Counted from the first letter of the stretch, positions 17,802 to 26,765 are shown. The stretch is 64,000 nucleotides of DNA from Chitinimonas_A lacunae (GCF_042650885.1 NZ_JBHSBU010000001.1:3720001-3784000), one strand, 5' to 3'. Translations and numbers: made by a program. The notes: a model not told the origin generated them from the letters alone.

Positions 17802-19310
17802 ATGCTGCACTTTCTGATCATTGCACCGCCGCCCACTCCCAATGGCGATCTGCATGTGGGCCATATGGCCGGTCCTTATCTGGCTGCCGATATCTTTGCC
17901 CGCTATTGGCGTGCGATGGGTGCCAGCGTCAATTACGCCACCGGCACCGACGATAGCCAGACTTATGTGGTGACCAGCGCCGAGAAGCTCAATATGGCGC
18001 CCGAGGCGCTGTGCAATCGGTCATGGCACGATATCCAGTCGTCGCTGGCCGCCTGGGGGGTGGAACTGGACGGTTATGCGCCGTTTGATGAGCACTATAG
18101 GAAGATGGTGCTCGACTTCCTGCTGCCGCTCCATGAAGCCGGGGTATTCAAGCGCAAGCGCGTCAAGCTGCCGTACTCGCCCACCCGGCAGGAGTTCATG
18201 GTCGAGTCCTACGTCAGCGGCGACTGCCCGACCTGCCTGAACCAGACACGCGGTGGTCTGTGCGAGGCGTGCGGCCATCCGAACAATTTCCAGATGCTGG
18301 CGCGGCCGCGCTCTACCCGGGCGCCGTTCGAGGCGCTGGAATACCGTGAAGTCGAGATCCTGGTCTTCCCGGTCGAGGCATATCGCGCCCAGCTCGAGGC
18401 TTATTATGAAAAGGTCAAGGGCAGCTGGCGGCCGCATATCTTGCAGCTGATGCGCGAGCTGTTCAGTAAGCCGCTGATCGACTTCCCGATCACCTATCCC
18501 ATCTCCTGGGGGATCAAATCCCCCTTCCCGGGTACCGAAGGGCAGGTCATCAATGCCTGGGCCGAGGGCATGGCCGCTTCGATGTACTGCTCGCATTGCG
18601 GTGATGGCAATAAGGGCCCGATCGACCAGACCTGGCGCAGCGAGAACGAGGCGAAGCTCGTGTATTTCCTGGGCTTCGACAACTCCTATTTCTGGGGGGT
18701 GACCCACCTGGCGCTGCTGATGGCCCATCAAGGCAAGTACATCCTGCCGCAGACCATCGTGCCCAATGAGTTCTATGAACTCGACGATTCGAAGTTCTCC
18801 ACCAGTCGTGGTCATCTGATCTGGGCCAAGGACCTGGTCAAGGAAATTCCGCGCGACTATGCCCGGTTTTTTGTCTGCTTCACCTGCCCCGAGAACAACC
18901 GCAGCAATTTCAGCAAGCAGTCGCTGACCAAGGTGATCAATGAACGCCTGGTGACGCCCTGGAATGAACTGGTCGCGGCTTACCACGAATATGCCAATAC
19001 CTCGGACCGCTCGATTGCCCCGCTGTCGGGCGACTCGGCCCAGATCATGAAGGATAGGCTGGCGAATTGTTTTGCGCTGGAGACCTTCAGCCTGCGTGCT
19101 GCGGCCGACTGGGTCATGCAGAACATCGAGCGCATCGCCAAGAACCTTAAAGAGCGGCGCTATAGCACGCTACAGGATGCCAATGCCGAGATCAGCGCGC
19201 TGGTGGCCGGTTTCGCGCCGATTCTGATCGACCATCATGAGCAACTGCGTGCGGCGGGAGTATTCGGGCAAACCGAGGTGTTGCCGCTTGCCAACTTGCA
19301 GTCGCTTTAA
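17802..19310 (+). CDS. Stand-alone MetRS-like protein, putative half of a split hydrazine synthetase
   Basis: 502 residues resembling class I methionyl-tRNA synthetase. The HIGH-type motif is in PPPTPNGDLHVGHM near the N terminus; a KMSKS equivalent reads KFSTSRG at residues 331-337; a zinc ribbon (CPTC...CEAC) starts near residue 142. The protein is shorter than housekeeping MetRS, and the C-terminal helical part lacks a recognisable anticodon-reading segment. In hydrazine synthetases this domain activates the amino acid as an adenylate and esterifies it to N6-hydroxylysine, without tRNA. The ATG at 17802 is one base after the cupin stop, so the cupin and MetRS-like parts are split but neighbouring. 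The amino acid used (Gly in Spb40) cannot be predicted here. Confidence 0.88.
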   Translation: MLHFLIIAPPPTPNGDLHVGHMAGPYLAADIFARYWRAMGASVNYATGTDDSQTYVVTSAEKLNMAPEALCNRSWHDIQSSLAAWGVELDGYAPFDEHYRKMVLDFLLPLHEAGVFKRKRVKLPYSPTRQEFMVESYVSGDCPTCLNQTRGGLCEACGHPNNFQMLARPRSTRAPFEALEYREVEILVFPVEAYRAQLEAYYEKVKGSWRPHILQLMRELFSKPLIDFPITYPISWGIKSPFPGTEGQVINAWAEGMAASMYCSHCGDGNKGPIDQTWRSENEAKLVYFLGFDNSYFWGVTHLALLMAHQGKYILPQTIVPNEFYELDDSKFSTSRGHLIWAKDLVKEIPRDYARFFVCFTCPENNRSNFSKQSLTKVINERLVTPWNELVAAYHEYANTSDRSIAPLSGDSAQIMKDRLANCFALETFSLRAAADWVMQNIERIAKNLKERRYSTLQDANAEISALVAGFAPILIDHHEQLRAAGVFGQTEVLPLANLQSL

Positions 19311-19328
19311 TCGGACGGGAAGAAGCCA

Positions 19329-20429
19329 ATGAGGGTGGGCGTAATCGGTGCTGGGGTGATCGGACTGCTGTTTGCACGCCGATGCGCGGCCAGGCAGATC
19401 AAAGTCGATCTTTTTGATGCGGAAGCCTTACCCAATCCTAAAGGACGGTCAGTCGACATTTCTCGGCTGTTCCGAGTCGTCCACCCTCAAAACCCTGAAT
19501 TGCAACGCCTGGCTGTTCAGTCGCGTGCGTATTGGCTCAAGTGGGATCAGCAGAGCGGCGGAGGCCGACTAAGGCCCGCCAGATGTTATCGCTGTCTCGA
19601 TACCGGTCAGGCGGCCACATTGGCCGGCATTTACCAGCAGCTTGGGCTCGAATATCAGCTTTATCGTCCGGCAGAACCGTCGCCGCTCGATGCACATTAT
19701 CGAGTCGATCAACGATTGACGGTTTTGGCGGGACAGGACGCCTATGTATTGAACAGTCAGCTTATCCTGGCAGATCTGCTGCGTCAGCTGGACAAGGCGT
19801 CATCTGTTCGCCGCCATGAGCGCTGTCGTGTCCATAAGGTCGGCCGTGATCCGGCTGGCAATCTCTATCTTGCCCACGACAAAGGCTTGTCTTTCTACGA
19901 TGTCGTGTTTGTGGCCACGAGTGCGCCGACGCTGCTGCCTGAAATCTATCCCGAATACTTCAGCACCAAGCCTGTATTGCGCCATCAGTTCTTTTTGAAT
20001 GTGCAGGTGGAAGGCAAAGGCAATGAGCGGCATATGCCGCCTGTGCTCGATTTGGGTGACGAAGTGGGAAGCTGGGTGGTACCGGGATTTGAGCCCGATT
20101 GCCTGAAGATCAGCGCGGCCTCGTTTGCCTTTGCCGATGAGGGATTCAGACAGGACATCGATCATTACACCAGCTTGCTGCTCTCCAGGTTGAAACATCG
20201 CCCGCTGAAGGTCGAGCCCTATGTGGTGCCTTATTACGAGATTCCGCATCGCGCCGAACTCGATATTCCCTATATCAAGCAGAGTCTGTTTCCCGGCGTC
20301 TATATCGTCGATTCCTGCGATGCGGGTCTTTTCAAAGCGGCGCCGGCGCTGGTGGATGAACTGTGCCACACGGTATTTCAGCAGCATGGTGTGAACTTCG
20401 CTGAGCCTGACTTCCAACATTCATTTTAA
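19329..20429 (+). CDS. DAO-like FAD-dependent amino acid oxidoreductase
   Basis: 366 residues of the D-amino-acid-oxidase/glycine-oxidase family. The N terminus is a classic FAD-binding GVIGAGVIGLLFARRCA; later segments include VVPGFEPDCLKISAA and a C-terminal VDSCDAGLFKAAPALVDELC typical of the fold. In known hydrazine pathways a DAO-like enzyme (Spb39, Tri27) oxidises the lysine-hydrazino conjugate, releasing a free hydrazino acid such as hydrazinoacetate. Gene order here (hydroxylase, cupin, MetRS-like, DAO) matches that logic. The gene begins 18 bases after the MetRS-like gene and its stop overlaps a possible ATG of the next frame (TAATG). Assignment to this step is inference from context. 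Confidence 0.85.
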   Translation: MRVGVIGAGVIGLLFARRCAARQIKVDLFDAEALPNPKGRSVDISRLFRVVHPQNPELQRLAVQSRAYWLKWDQQSGGGRLRPARCYRCLDTGQAATLAGIYQQLGLEYQLYRPAEPSPLDAHYRVDQRLTVLAGQDAYVLNSQLILADLLRQLDKASSVRRHERCRVHKVGRDPAGNLYLAHDKGLSFYDVVFVATSAPTLLPEIYPEYFSTKPVLRHQFFLNVQVEGKGNERHMPPVLDLGDEVGSWVVPGFEPDCLKISAASFAFADEGFRQDIDHYTSLLLSRLKHRPLKVEPYVVPYYEIPHRAELDIPYIKQSLFPGVYIVDSCDAGLFKAAPALVDELCHTVFQQHGVNFAEPDFQHSF

Positions 20430-20527
20430 TGCTCAGTATCCAGGTATTCGGTGTGCCGCAGTCGGGAAAATTGCTGTCAGCCGAATATCTTCTCGAATAT
20501 CCCGACAGGCATGAAAGGAAACTTATC

Positions 20528-21769
20528 TTGAAAGTTCTGGCTATTGAGGTTTCCCAATTCGGGAACTACTACAACTCCCGCTACGAACACCTGGAAAAGC
20601 ATGGTGTCGAGCTGTTTGTCTTGTCGGGCAGCGCGGATAAGAACCACTGGCATAAAGATCGGTTTGCCATTGCCAAGAGCAAGCAATTCGATGATCTGAT
20701 CGAGACGGCAAGGCTTCTGCATCAGCAGCATCGGTTCGATGGGGTATTTACCTTTGCCGAAAGCAGCGTAATTGCGACTTCGCTGATTGCCCAGGCGCTG
20801 GGCCTGCCCAGCATCGGGCCCGATGCGGCCATCTGTAGCCGCAACAAGTTCTTTATGCGGCAAGGTCATCAACGATTCGGCGCTCCCCATCCGGCTTTTG
20901 AGCTGGTGCCGACGCTTGAGGCGGCGGTAGCGGCCGGCAGGAAAATCGGCTATCCGGCCATCCTGAAACCGACGCTCGGTGCCGGCAGCCAGTTTGTCTA
21001 CAAACTCAATAACGAAGACGAGCTGATTCAGATGTATCCCAAGGCCTGGGATGGGGTGCAGACCTTTACCCATGTCTCCAATGAAGGCTCAAGCGATAAA
21101 TTGGGCCCCAATTCACTGCTGCTCGAAAGTTTCCTCGACGGACGCGAGTTTCTGATCGAAGCCTTTACCTGGGATGGGGAAACGGTCCTCGGTTCCATCG
21201 TTGACCGGGTCACCTTGGAGGGCAACAACTTCGACGACGATGTGCACCATGCGCCGACCGATATGACGCCTGAACAGATCGCCAAGGTGCATAAGGCGGT
21301 CCATCAAGGCGCGCTGGCACAAGGGCTCAAGCGCAGCGTAATGCATGCGGAAATCCGTTTCCATCAAGGCGAGCCGTTTATTCTGGAAATTGCCGCCCGT
21401 CCCGGTGGCGGTGGGCTCGACCATATGGCCCGCATCTCGGCCGGTTATTGCCCCTTGATGGCCACCGTCAATATCGCTGCCGGTAAGCGTCCGGCAAACA
21501 GTGCTTATACCCCGACCGGCAAGGACACCTTTGCGCTTTGCCTGATCTCGGCCGCCGGTGAGATTGCCAATATCACCATTCCGGCTGAAGTTTCCGAAGA
21601 CCCGATGGTGTTTATGTTGAAGATGGTGGTGACACCGGGCAGTCGGATTCGACGTCCGCCCTATGGCAATGATATTGCCGGTTTCCTGGGAGTAAGCGGT
21701 CTGTCTAGGGAAGAAACCGAAGCCAAGGCCAAAGCCTATGCTTCGGCCATTACCTTCCAGATGAGGTAA
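20528..21769 (+). CDS. ATP-grasp ligase, second of three
   Basis: About 413 residues. The nucleotide-binding strand PAILKPTLGAGSQFVYKLN, the acidic LLESFLDGREFLIEAFTWDG and the metal-binding end LEIAARPGGGGLDHMARIS (a near-perfect ExxxRxGGG) mark an active ATP-grasp ligase of the dipeptide-synthetase type. The preferred start is TTG 20528, with AAAGGA 8 bases before it and the first beta strand (KVLAIEVSQFGNYY) immediately after; an in-frame ATG at 20429 overlaps the previous stop but lacks a ribosome site and adds 33 unconserved residues. It follows the hydrazine cassette, so it may couple the hydrazino acid to another carboxylate or amine (inference). Confidence 0.85.
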   Translation: MKVLAIEVSQFGNYYNSRYEHLEKHGVELFVLSGSADKNHWHKDRFAIAKSKQFDDLIETARLLHQQHRFDGVFTFAESSVIATSLIAQALGLPSIGPDAAICSRNKFFMRQGHQRFGAPHPAFELVPTLEAAVAAGRKIGYPAILKPTLGAGSQFVYKLNNEDELIQMYPKAWDGVQTFTHVSNEGSSDKLGPNSLLLESFLDGREFLIEAFTWDGETVLGSIVDRVTLEGNNFDDDVHHAPTDMTPEQIAKVHKAVHQGALAQGLKRSVMHAEIRFHQGEPFILEIAARPGGGGLDHMARISAGYCPLMATVNIAAGKRPANSAYTPTGKDTFALCLISAAGEIANITIPAEVSEDPMVFMLKMVVTPGSRIRRPPYGNDIAGFLGVSGLSREETEAKAKAYASAITFQMR

Positions 21770-21774
21770 TGGCA

Positions 21775-22755
21775 ATGCTCAAGCTGGGATTGGCGATTGC
21801 CTTGGAGAAAGACGCCACTTCGCATACCAAGACTTTCTTGCAGGCGGTGGATTACTGTCGGATCGTCATTCCTGGCTTGGATGGAATATCGATTCAGATC
21901 GAAAACGATCAGAAATCGGTCCGGGGCGGGCGCGACGCCGCTGCGAAGCTGCTGAAGTGGGGCGCCCAGGCCGTGGTCGGCCATTATTCGAGTGCCGCAG
22001 CGCTCGGGGCGCTGCCAGACTATTTCGACCGCGGGGTGCCGGTATTGCTGCCGGCTTCTACTGCGGTCAAATTGGATAATTTCGGCCGCCAGGCAAGCAG
22101 AGTGCTGTTTCGCTATCAACGTAGCGATAAGGAATTGATCGATGGCTGCATCCGGGAAATTGCCGCTTCCGGCCATGCCGGTCCGATTGTCTTTGTGATC
22201 GAAGAGGGTCCTTATGGCGATGCATTTGCGGCCTTGATCGAATCTTCGCCTGGTATTTTCATTTTCCGCTTCACCCCGGACGATATCGATGCCAAGGCTT
22301 TCTACGTCATGCTCGGTCATGACAGCTTCGTCCAGCAATCTGTCCGTGCCTTGACCCGCATCTTTATTCGGGGGCTGGCCTTGCTCGACGATGCCTATCA
22401 CGACGGCGCGCTAGAGGCGATCAAGTGTGCGCCGGGCCGGGTTTTTACCGTGCACAGCAAGGTTGTCATCAAACGGCATGTTTCCTTGCGCCCGTTCTGG
22501 AATGAAACCGTCCTTGCCTTGGCAGCGGCTGTTCGTCTGCTGGAGACGATGGGTGATCCACGGCGTGATGCGCGAGAAATTGATTCTGCAATGGGTGTGC
22601 AGAAATTCGATGAAAAAGGTATCTATGCCGAATCCGGATTTGTCGTACATGATCTGTCCAATGAGGTCCGGAAAAATAGACAACACACCTATATCGAACC
22701 CACCCGATGCGCAGAGACAAACCGCCCTCGCGCGTTTTTTATGGGAAATGTCTAA
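21775..22755 (+). CDS. Cytoplasmic LivJ-like periplasmic-binding-fold protein
   Basis: About 326 residues resembling the leucine/isoleucine/valine-binding type I periplasmic-binding fold: LKLGLAIALEKD at the start, VVGHYSSAAALGALPDYFDRG with VPVLLPASTA, and IVFVIEEGPYGDAFAALIE in the second lobe. There is no signal peptide or lipobox, and no ABC permease or ATPase nearby. It is therefore probably a cytoplasmic protein that has kept the ligand-binding fold, as an amino-acid sensor, carrier or enzyme accessory. ATG 21775 has GAGG at a good distance; ATG 21769 overlaps the previous stop. It lies between two ATP-grasp genes, 11 bases before the third. Function unknown. Confidence 0.7.
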   Translation: MLKLGLAIALEKDATSHTKTFLQAVDYCRIVIPGLDGISIQIENDQKSVRGGRDAAAKLLKWGAQAVVGHYSSAAALGALPDYFDRGVPVLLPASTAVKLDNFGRQASRVLFRYQRSDKELIDGCIREIAASGHAGPIVFVIEEGPYGDAFAALIESSPGIFIFRFTPDDIDAKAFYVMLGHDSFVQQSVRALTRIFIRGLALLDDAYHDGALEAIKCAPGRVFTVHSKVVIKRHVSLRPFWNETVLALAAAVRLLETMGDPRRDAREIDSAMGVQKFDEKGIYAESGFVVHDLSNEVRKNRQHTYIEPTRCAETNRPRAFFMGNV

Positions 22756-22766
22756 GGAGGAAGCAA

Positions 22767-24002
22767 ATGAACAACAAACGCCTTTTTATGGTTGGTGGCT
22801 GGACTGATCTGTATAAAAAGATCAAAGAGGTCGGTTTTCATCTGACGGTGTCGCAGAATAAGGAAGACATCACGACGGAAGATGTGCGGATCATCGATCA
22901 ATTGCTCACTGAAACTCGCGCCGCCCCCGAAGTGGTCGAGCTGGCTGCTGCCATGCATGCGCTGCGTCCATTTGATGCGGTGGTGTCATTCCAGGAGCAG
23001 GGGGTGATGAATGCCGCCATTATCGGCGACAGGCTTGGCATTGCCGCCAATCCGCTCGAACCGGTGGTGCTTACCCGAAACAAAGGCAGCATGCGGGCGC
23101 ATATGGCCAAGGCGGGACTGCCTTCGATTCCCTTCAAGGTCGTCAAGAATGCAGAGGAGGTTCGGGCATTCGCAGAAGAGGTGGGCTATCCGATTATCCT
23201 GAAGCCCCTCGAAGGGCTGGGCAGCCACCATATCAATAAGCTGTACGACGGAAGTCTCGCGGCCAAGGCATTTGCCGAGATCAAGGCCGATTATCCCGAT
23301 ACCGATCCGATTGCCGAGAAATATATGGTCGGGCCGGAAGTCAGTGTCGAAGCCATCAGCTGGAACGGTAAGCATCAGATTCTGGCCGTCACCGACAAGA
23401 TCACGACGGGTGAACCCTATTTCGTTGAAACCGGCCACACCATGCCTTCGCGTCTGCCCGCCGAAACGGTCGCGGCCATTCGTAAGGTGACGGAGGATTT
23501 CCTGATCTCGATTGGCCATCAACATGGGCCGTCGCATACGGAAATCATCATTACCGATAAAGGCCCGATTATTGTCGAGTCCCATACCCGGGCCGGGGGC
23601 GACCGCATATCCGAAATGGTGAAGTTGACCTACGGCGTCGATGTGTTCGAACACATGCTGTTGGGTCTGCTTGGGGCAGATAATCAGGTAGAGCCGACTC
23701 CGCCGGCCGGGGCTGCCATTCGCTATCTGTCGCTGCCGCCTGGAGAAATTGTCGACATTGTTGGGCTGGAGGAATTGCGCCAGTCCGAAGGCGTGGTGCG
23801 GGTCGACTTCAGATTCAAAGTCGGCGATAGCGTCAAAGCCTTTACCCAATCGATCGAGCGGCATGGTTATGTGCTGGCGACCGGTAAGGATGCCACCGAG
23901 GCCGCGCAGCGGGCCGAAGGCGCCATCAAGAAATTGCAGGTGGTGATCAGGCGCAGTGAAAGCGAAACCACTAAGTCGGAAGCCGAGGTACTGACGGCCT
24001 GA
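22767..24002 (+). CDS. ATP-grasp ligase, third of three
   Basis: About 411 residues. PIILKPLEGLGSHHINKLYD is the ATP-binding strand, EKYMVGPEVSVEAISWNGK the acidic region, and IIVESHTRAGGDRISEMVKL the metal-binding end (ExxxRxGG). ATG 22767 is set by a perfect AAGGAGG 6 bases upstream and the following beta strand KRLFMVGGW. It closes the same-strand run; polB faces it from the other side, 72 bases away. With the other two ligases it suggests at least three amide-type bonds, or alternative ligases acting on related amines. Substrates are unknown. Confidence 0.85.
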   Translation: MNNKRLFMVGGWTDLYKKIKEVGFHLTVSQNKEDITTEDVRIIDQLLTETRAAPEVVELAAAMHALRPFDAVVSFQEQGVMNAAIIGDRLGIAANPLEPVVLTRNKGSMRAHMAKAGLPSIPFKVVKNAEEVRAFAEEVGYPIILKPLEGLGSHHINKLYDGSLAAKAFAEIKADYPDTDPIAEKYMVGPEVSVEAISWNGKHQILAVTDKITTGEPYFVETGHTMPSRLPAETVAAIRKVTEDFLISIGHQHGPSHTEIIITDKGPIIVESHTRAGGDRISEMVKLTYGVDVFEHMLLGLLGADNQVEPTPPAGAAIRYLSLPPGEIVDIVGLEELRQSEGVVRVDFRFKVGDSVKAFTQSIERHGYVLATGKDATEAAQRAEGAIKKLQVVIRRSESETTKSEAEVLTA

Positions 24003-24074
24003 TCGAGGGTGTCCTGTTGGAGCGCGTCCGCTGAGTCAGATCATCGATAAAGAGGCGTGCTCTAACAATTGGTT

Positions 24075-26441
24075 TTAATGGAACAGGTCTAATTGCTTAT
24101 CAAACAGGAAAGAGGTTTTGACGTCGATATGCCGGAGAATCGTTTCGGCGATGGGCTTGATCTGTTTGTCAATATAATGTTGGTAATCTATCGGGGCAGT
24201 GAGATTGTCGATAGGTTCGGGCCCGTTTCGCGTCATCACATACTGGATATGTGAGTTTTCCTGAGAGAGTTTGTCTTTGCGCTCGCCTTGGCGCAGTTCC
24301 TTCAAACGGGCGGCGCGGACATGGGGTGGGGTGGTTTTCGTATAGTTTTCGAGTGGCTTGCGGATGCGGCGGGTATAGATCAAGGCCGAATCGAGGGCTC
24401 CCGACAGGATTTCATCGAGTTGTTTCTCGATAAGCGGCACTGGGTCCTGGTCGTAGAAAATGCATTCGTATAACTGATGCTGGAAATTCTTGGCCAGTTC
24501 TGTCCAATCGGTTCTGACATTCTCCAGACCTTTGAAGATAAGTTTGTCGACCAGATTGCCGTGTTCCTCGACCACTCCCATGCCGGCATAGCGCTTCTTG
24601 CTGCCTTCGTCGTAGGCGCGCATGGTGGGCATGAAAAATCGGCGGTAGAGAATATCGTATTGCAGGGTAAGGTGGGATTCGAGGAAATGACTGTCGCGTA
24701 ACACCGAAGCCCATCTTTGATTGATCTTTTCGCACAGGGTTTCGGCTTGCTGGATGCATTGCCGGCTATCTTGCTCAGGCGGGAACTGCACAAATATCGA
24801 GTCGGTATCGCCATAGATGACGGCATAACCGAACTCCTCGGTCCAGGCAGCCGTCTGTTTCAATATCTGATGGCCGCGTTTGGTGATCGAGCAGGCGAGT
24901 TTATTGTCGAAGAAGCGACATGAGGGGGCTGCCAGGATTCCATAGAATGAATTCATCAGAATCTTGATGGCCTGTGAACGTGCAGAATCAGCGGCTTGCT
25001 TGGCTTTTTCCCTTTCTAACGACAGCTCGGCGATCAGGCCGGGAAGAATATGTCTGCTGCGCGAGAATTTGGCGCCGTCAAAGCCGGCCACCACATCGTG
25101 CGGCGTATCATCGGCTTCGATCATCCCGATCGGGTCGATCAGAAAAGTGCGGATGATCGACGGATAGAGGCTCTTGAAATCGAGCACCACAATATTCTTG
25201 AAGATGCCGGGGCGTGAATCGAGCACGTAGCCGCCCGGGCTGGTGGAGTTGGGATCGAGTACATCACCCGAGACATAACCTGCCCGGTGCATTTTTGGCA
25301 GATAGAGATTGGTGAACGCGGCAATCGAGGACGGACCCCGATCCAGTTCCACTCCGGTCAGCTTGCTGCGATAGACCAGGAATGCGAGAAGTTTTGTTTT
25401 CTTGAATATTTCAGCAACCAGCAGGCAATCGACAATATTGTAATTGGCCAGTGCTAGTTTATCGTTGAGAAAATAGCTTTCGATTGTTTCGAGTCGTTCG
25501 GTTACAGACGAGATTTCCTTGCGGCGGCCGAGCAGGGTTTGCGCCACATTATCGAGCGAAAATGATGGGAAACTATACGTGGCGGCTCTCAGGGCAATAA
25601 TGCCGTCGATGACCACCCGGCCCGGAATCTTGATCTTGGTCTGCCGCCCGGGTTCTCGTTTGGACAGTTCGGGACAGGAGCCATCCCTGGCAATGGCGAG
25701 GGCTATATCATGGAGACTGGCTCTTTCGAGCAGGAGACGAAAGTCGAAATCGATGACGTTCCAGCCAATAATGATATCGGGGTCGAAGCGGTTGAGTTCC
25801 TCGACAAATCGCTGAAGCAGGGTTTTTTCCGATTCGGCCCAGTCGATCCAACCTTCTGCTCCTGAGCCGACCATCAGTACTTTTTTATAGTTTTCCGATT
25901 CGCAATAAAGACCGATGCAATAAAGCTCGCCATGACGGGAACACTCGATGTCGAGCGATAAGGTTCTGAATTCCGGAATGAATTCTGTTGCAGTGGCCGA
26001 GTCGGCCAGGAATATTGGGTAAGGATGCTGCTCGACGAATGTACCACGCGCCCGGACCGCGCCTTTGATATGCCGCTCCATCAGATACCTGTCTGTCGGG
26101 CGAATATCATCCTCGAAGCAGGCAATGCCTAATTCCCGCAAGATTCTGGAGGCTTTGCGGGCTGTGGAATGATTGGCGAAGTAGAGCGCGGAGACAGGTT
26201 TGCGTGCCGTCGAGCGCAGGGCAAGGTTACGGGTCTTTTGCGGGGTTGCGCCGTTCAGGTTTTTTATGCTGGGGAGATCGGTTGTTTCGATGAAGAAAAT
26301 GGAAAATTGCCGGGGGATAGAAATATAGACTGCACCGGTATCGGTTTTGACCCAGAGATTGATGGACAGGCTGCCATGCTCGTCGGAATGACTGCGCGTC
26401 AGAATGAATCCATCGACTAACTCGCTAGTGCTATTTTCCAT
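24075..26441 (-). CDS. polB: DNA polymerase II (family B)
   Basis: A 788-residue family B DNA polymerase, about the length of E. coli Pol II (783). The proofreading exonuclease has Exo I (LSLDIECSRHGELYCIG), Exo II (IIIGWNVIDFDFRLL) and Exo III (NYNIVDCLLVAEIF). The polymerase core has VVLDFKSLYPSIIRTF (motif A), KILMNSFYGILAAPSCRFF (motif B) and VIYGDTDSIFVQF (motif C). In E. coli Pol II is SOS-induced and takes part in replication restart and bypass of damage. No LexA box was recognised upstream. It is a single gene convergent with the biosynthetic operon. The proximity may be chance or may relate to DNA damage by the product (inference). Confidence 0.95.
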   Translation of the reverse strand: MENSTSELVDGFILTRSHSDEHGSLSINLWVKTDTGAVYISIPRQFSIFFIETTDLPSIKNLNGATPQKTRNLALRSTARKPVSALYFANHSTARKASRILRELGIACFEDDIRPTDRYLMERHIKGAVRARGTFVEQHPYPIFLADSATATEFIPEFRTLSLDIECSRHGELYCIGLYCESENYKKVLMVGSGAEGWIDWAESEKTLLQRFVEELNRFDPDIIIGWNVIDFDFRLLLERASLHDIALAIARDGSCPELSKREPGRQTKIKIPGRVVIDGIIALRAATYSFPSFSLDNVAQTLLGRRKEISSVTERLETIESYFLNDKLALANYNIVDCLLVAEIFKKTKLLAFLVYRSKLTGVELDRGPSSIAAFTNLYLPKMHRAGYVSGDVLDPNSTSPGGYVLDSRPGIFKNIVVLDFKSLYPSIIRTFLIDPIGMIEADDTPHDVVAGFDGAKFSRSRHILPGLIAELSLEREKAKQAADSARSQAIKILMNSFYGILAAPSCRFFDNKLACSITKRGHQILKQTAAWTEEFGYAVIYGDTDSIFVQFPPEQDSRQCIQQAETLCEKINQRWASVLRDSHFLESHLTLQYDILYRRFFMPTMRAYDEGSKKRYAGMGVVEEHGNLVDKLIFKGLENVRTDWTELAKNFQHQLYECIFYDQDPVPLIEKQLDEILSGALDSALIYTRRIRKPLENYTKTTPPHVRAARLKELRQGERKDKLSQENSHIQYVMTRNGPEPIDNLTAPIDYQHYIDKQIKPIAETILRHIDVKTSFLFDKQLDLFH

Positions 26442-26765
26442 GGTCGTTGTTTGGTGTTGTAATTTTGCTGGTGCAGCATAAAGCCAATGTACACCAGTGC
26501 GGAAAAATCCTTCTCTGAGCGCCGCTATTCTTTCTTCCGATATCTACACTGGTCAACGATGATATTCACCTGCTGAGTGATATTTGCTGTGGCAAAAGAG
26601 TATGGGTTTGTAATTTTTATAAGGCGCTTGACATTGATTGTCAAATCAATGACTTTGGTGTAGTCTCGTGACAGACTGTAGGTTTGCGTATGGACCTGAA
26701 ATCCTGTCTTGATGACTCACTTGATAAATTTGAAAAACTGTATCTGCACATAATTAAGGATGATT
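26442..26765. other. Divergent intergenic region polB - condensation-like gene
   Basis: AT-rich, about 320 bases between divergent genes. It holds the overlapping inverted repeats listed separately and should contain promoters for both genes. No SOS-type CTG-N10-CAG box was seen. Confidence 0.5.
26628..26650. promoter_or_regulatory. Overlapping inverted repeats, possible operator
   Basis: Two nested dyads: TTGACA (26628-26633) with TGTCAA (26639-26644), and ATTGAT (26633-26638) with ATCAAT (26645-26650). The left arm also looks like a -35 box, but no convincing -10 lies 16-18 bases after it. It lies about 115 bases before the condensation-like gene, a reasonable position for a regulator site. 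The regulator is unknown. Confidence 0.4.

Noticed and set aside
17802..19310. Housekeeping methionyl-tRNA synthetase
   Set aside because: Too short, lacks a recognisable anticodon-binding part, and is located one base after a cupin gene within a biosynthetic operon.
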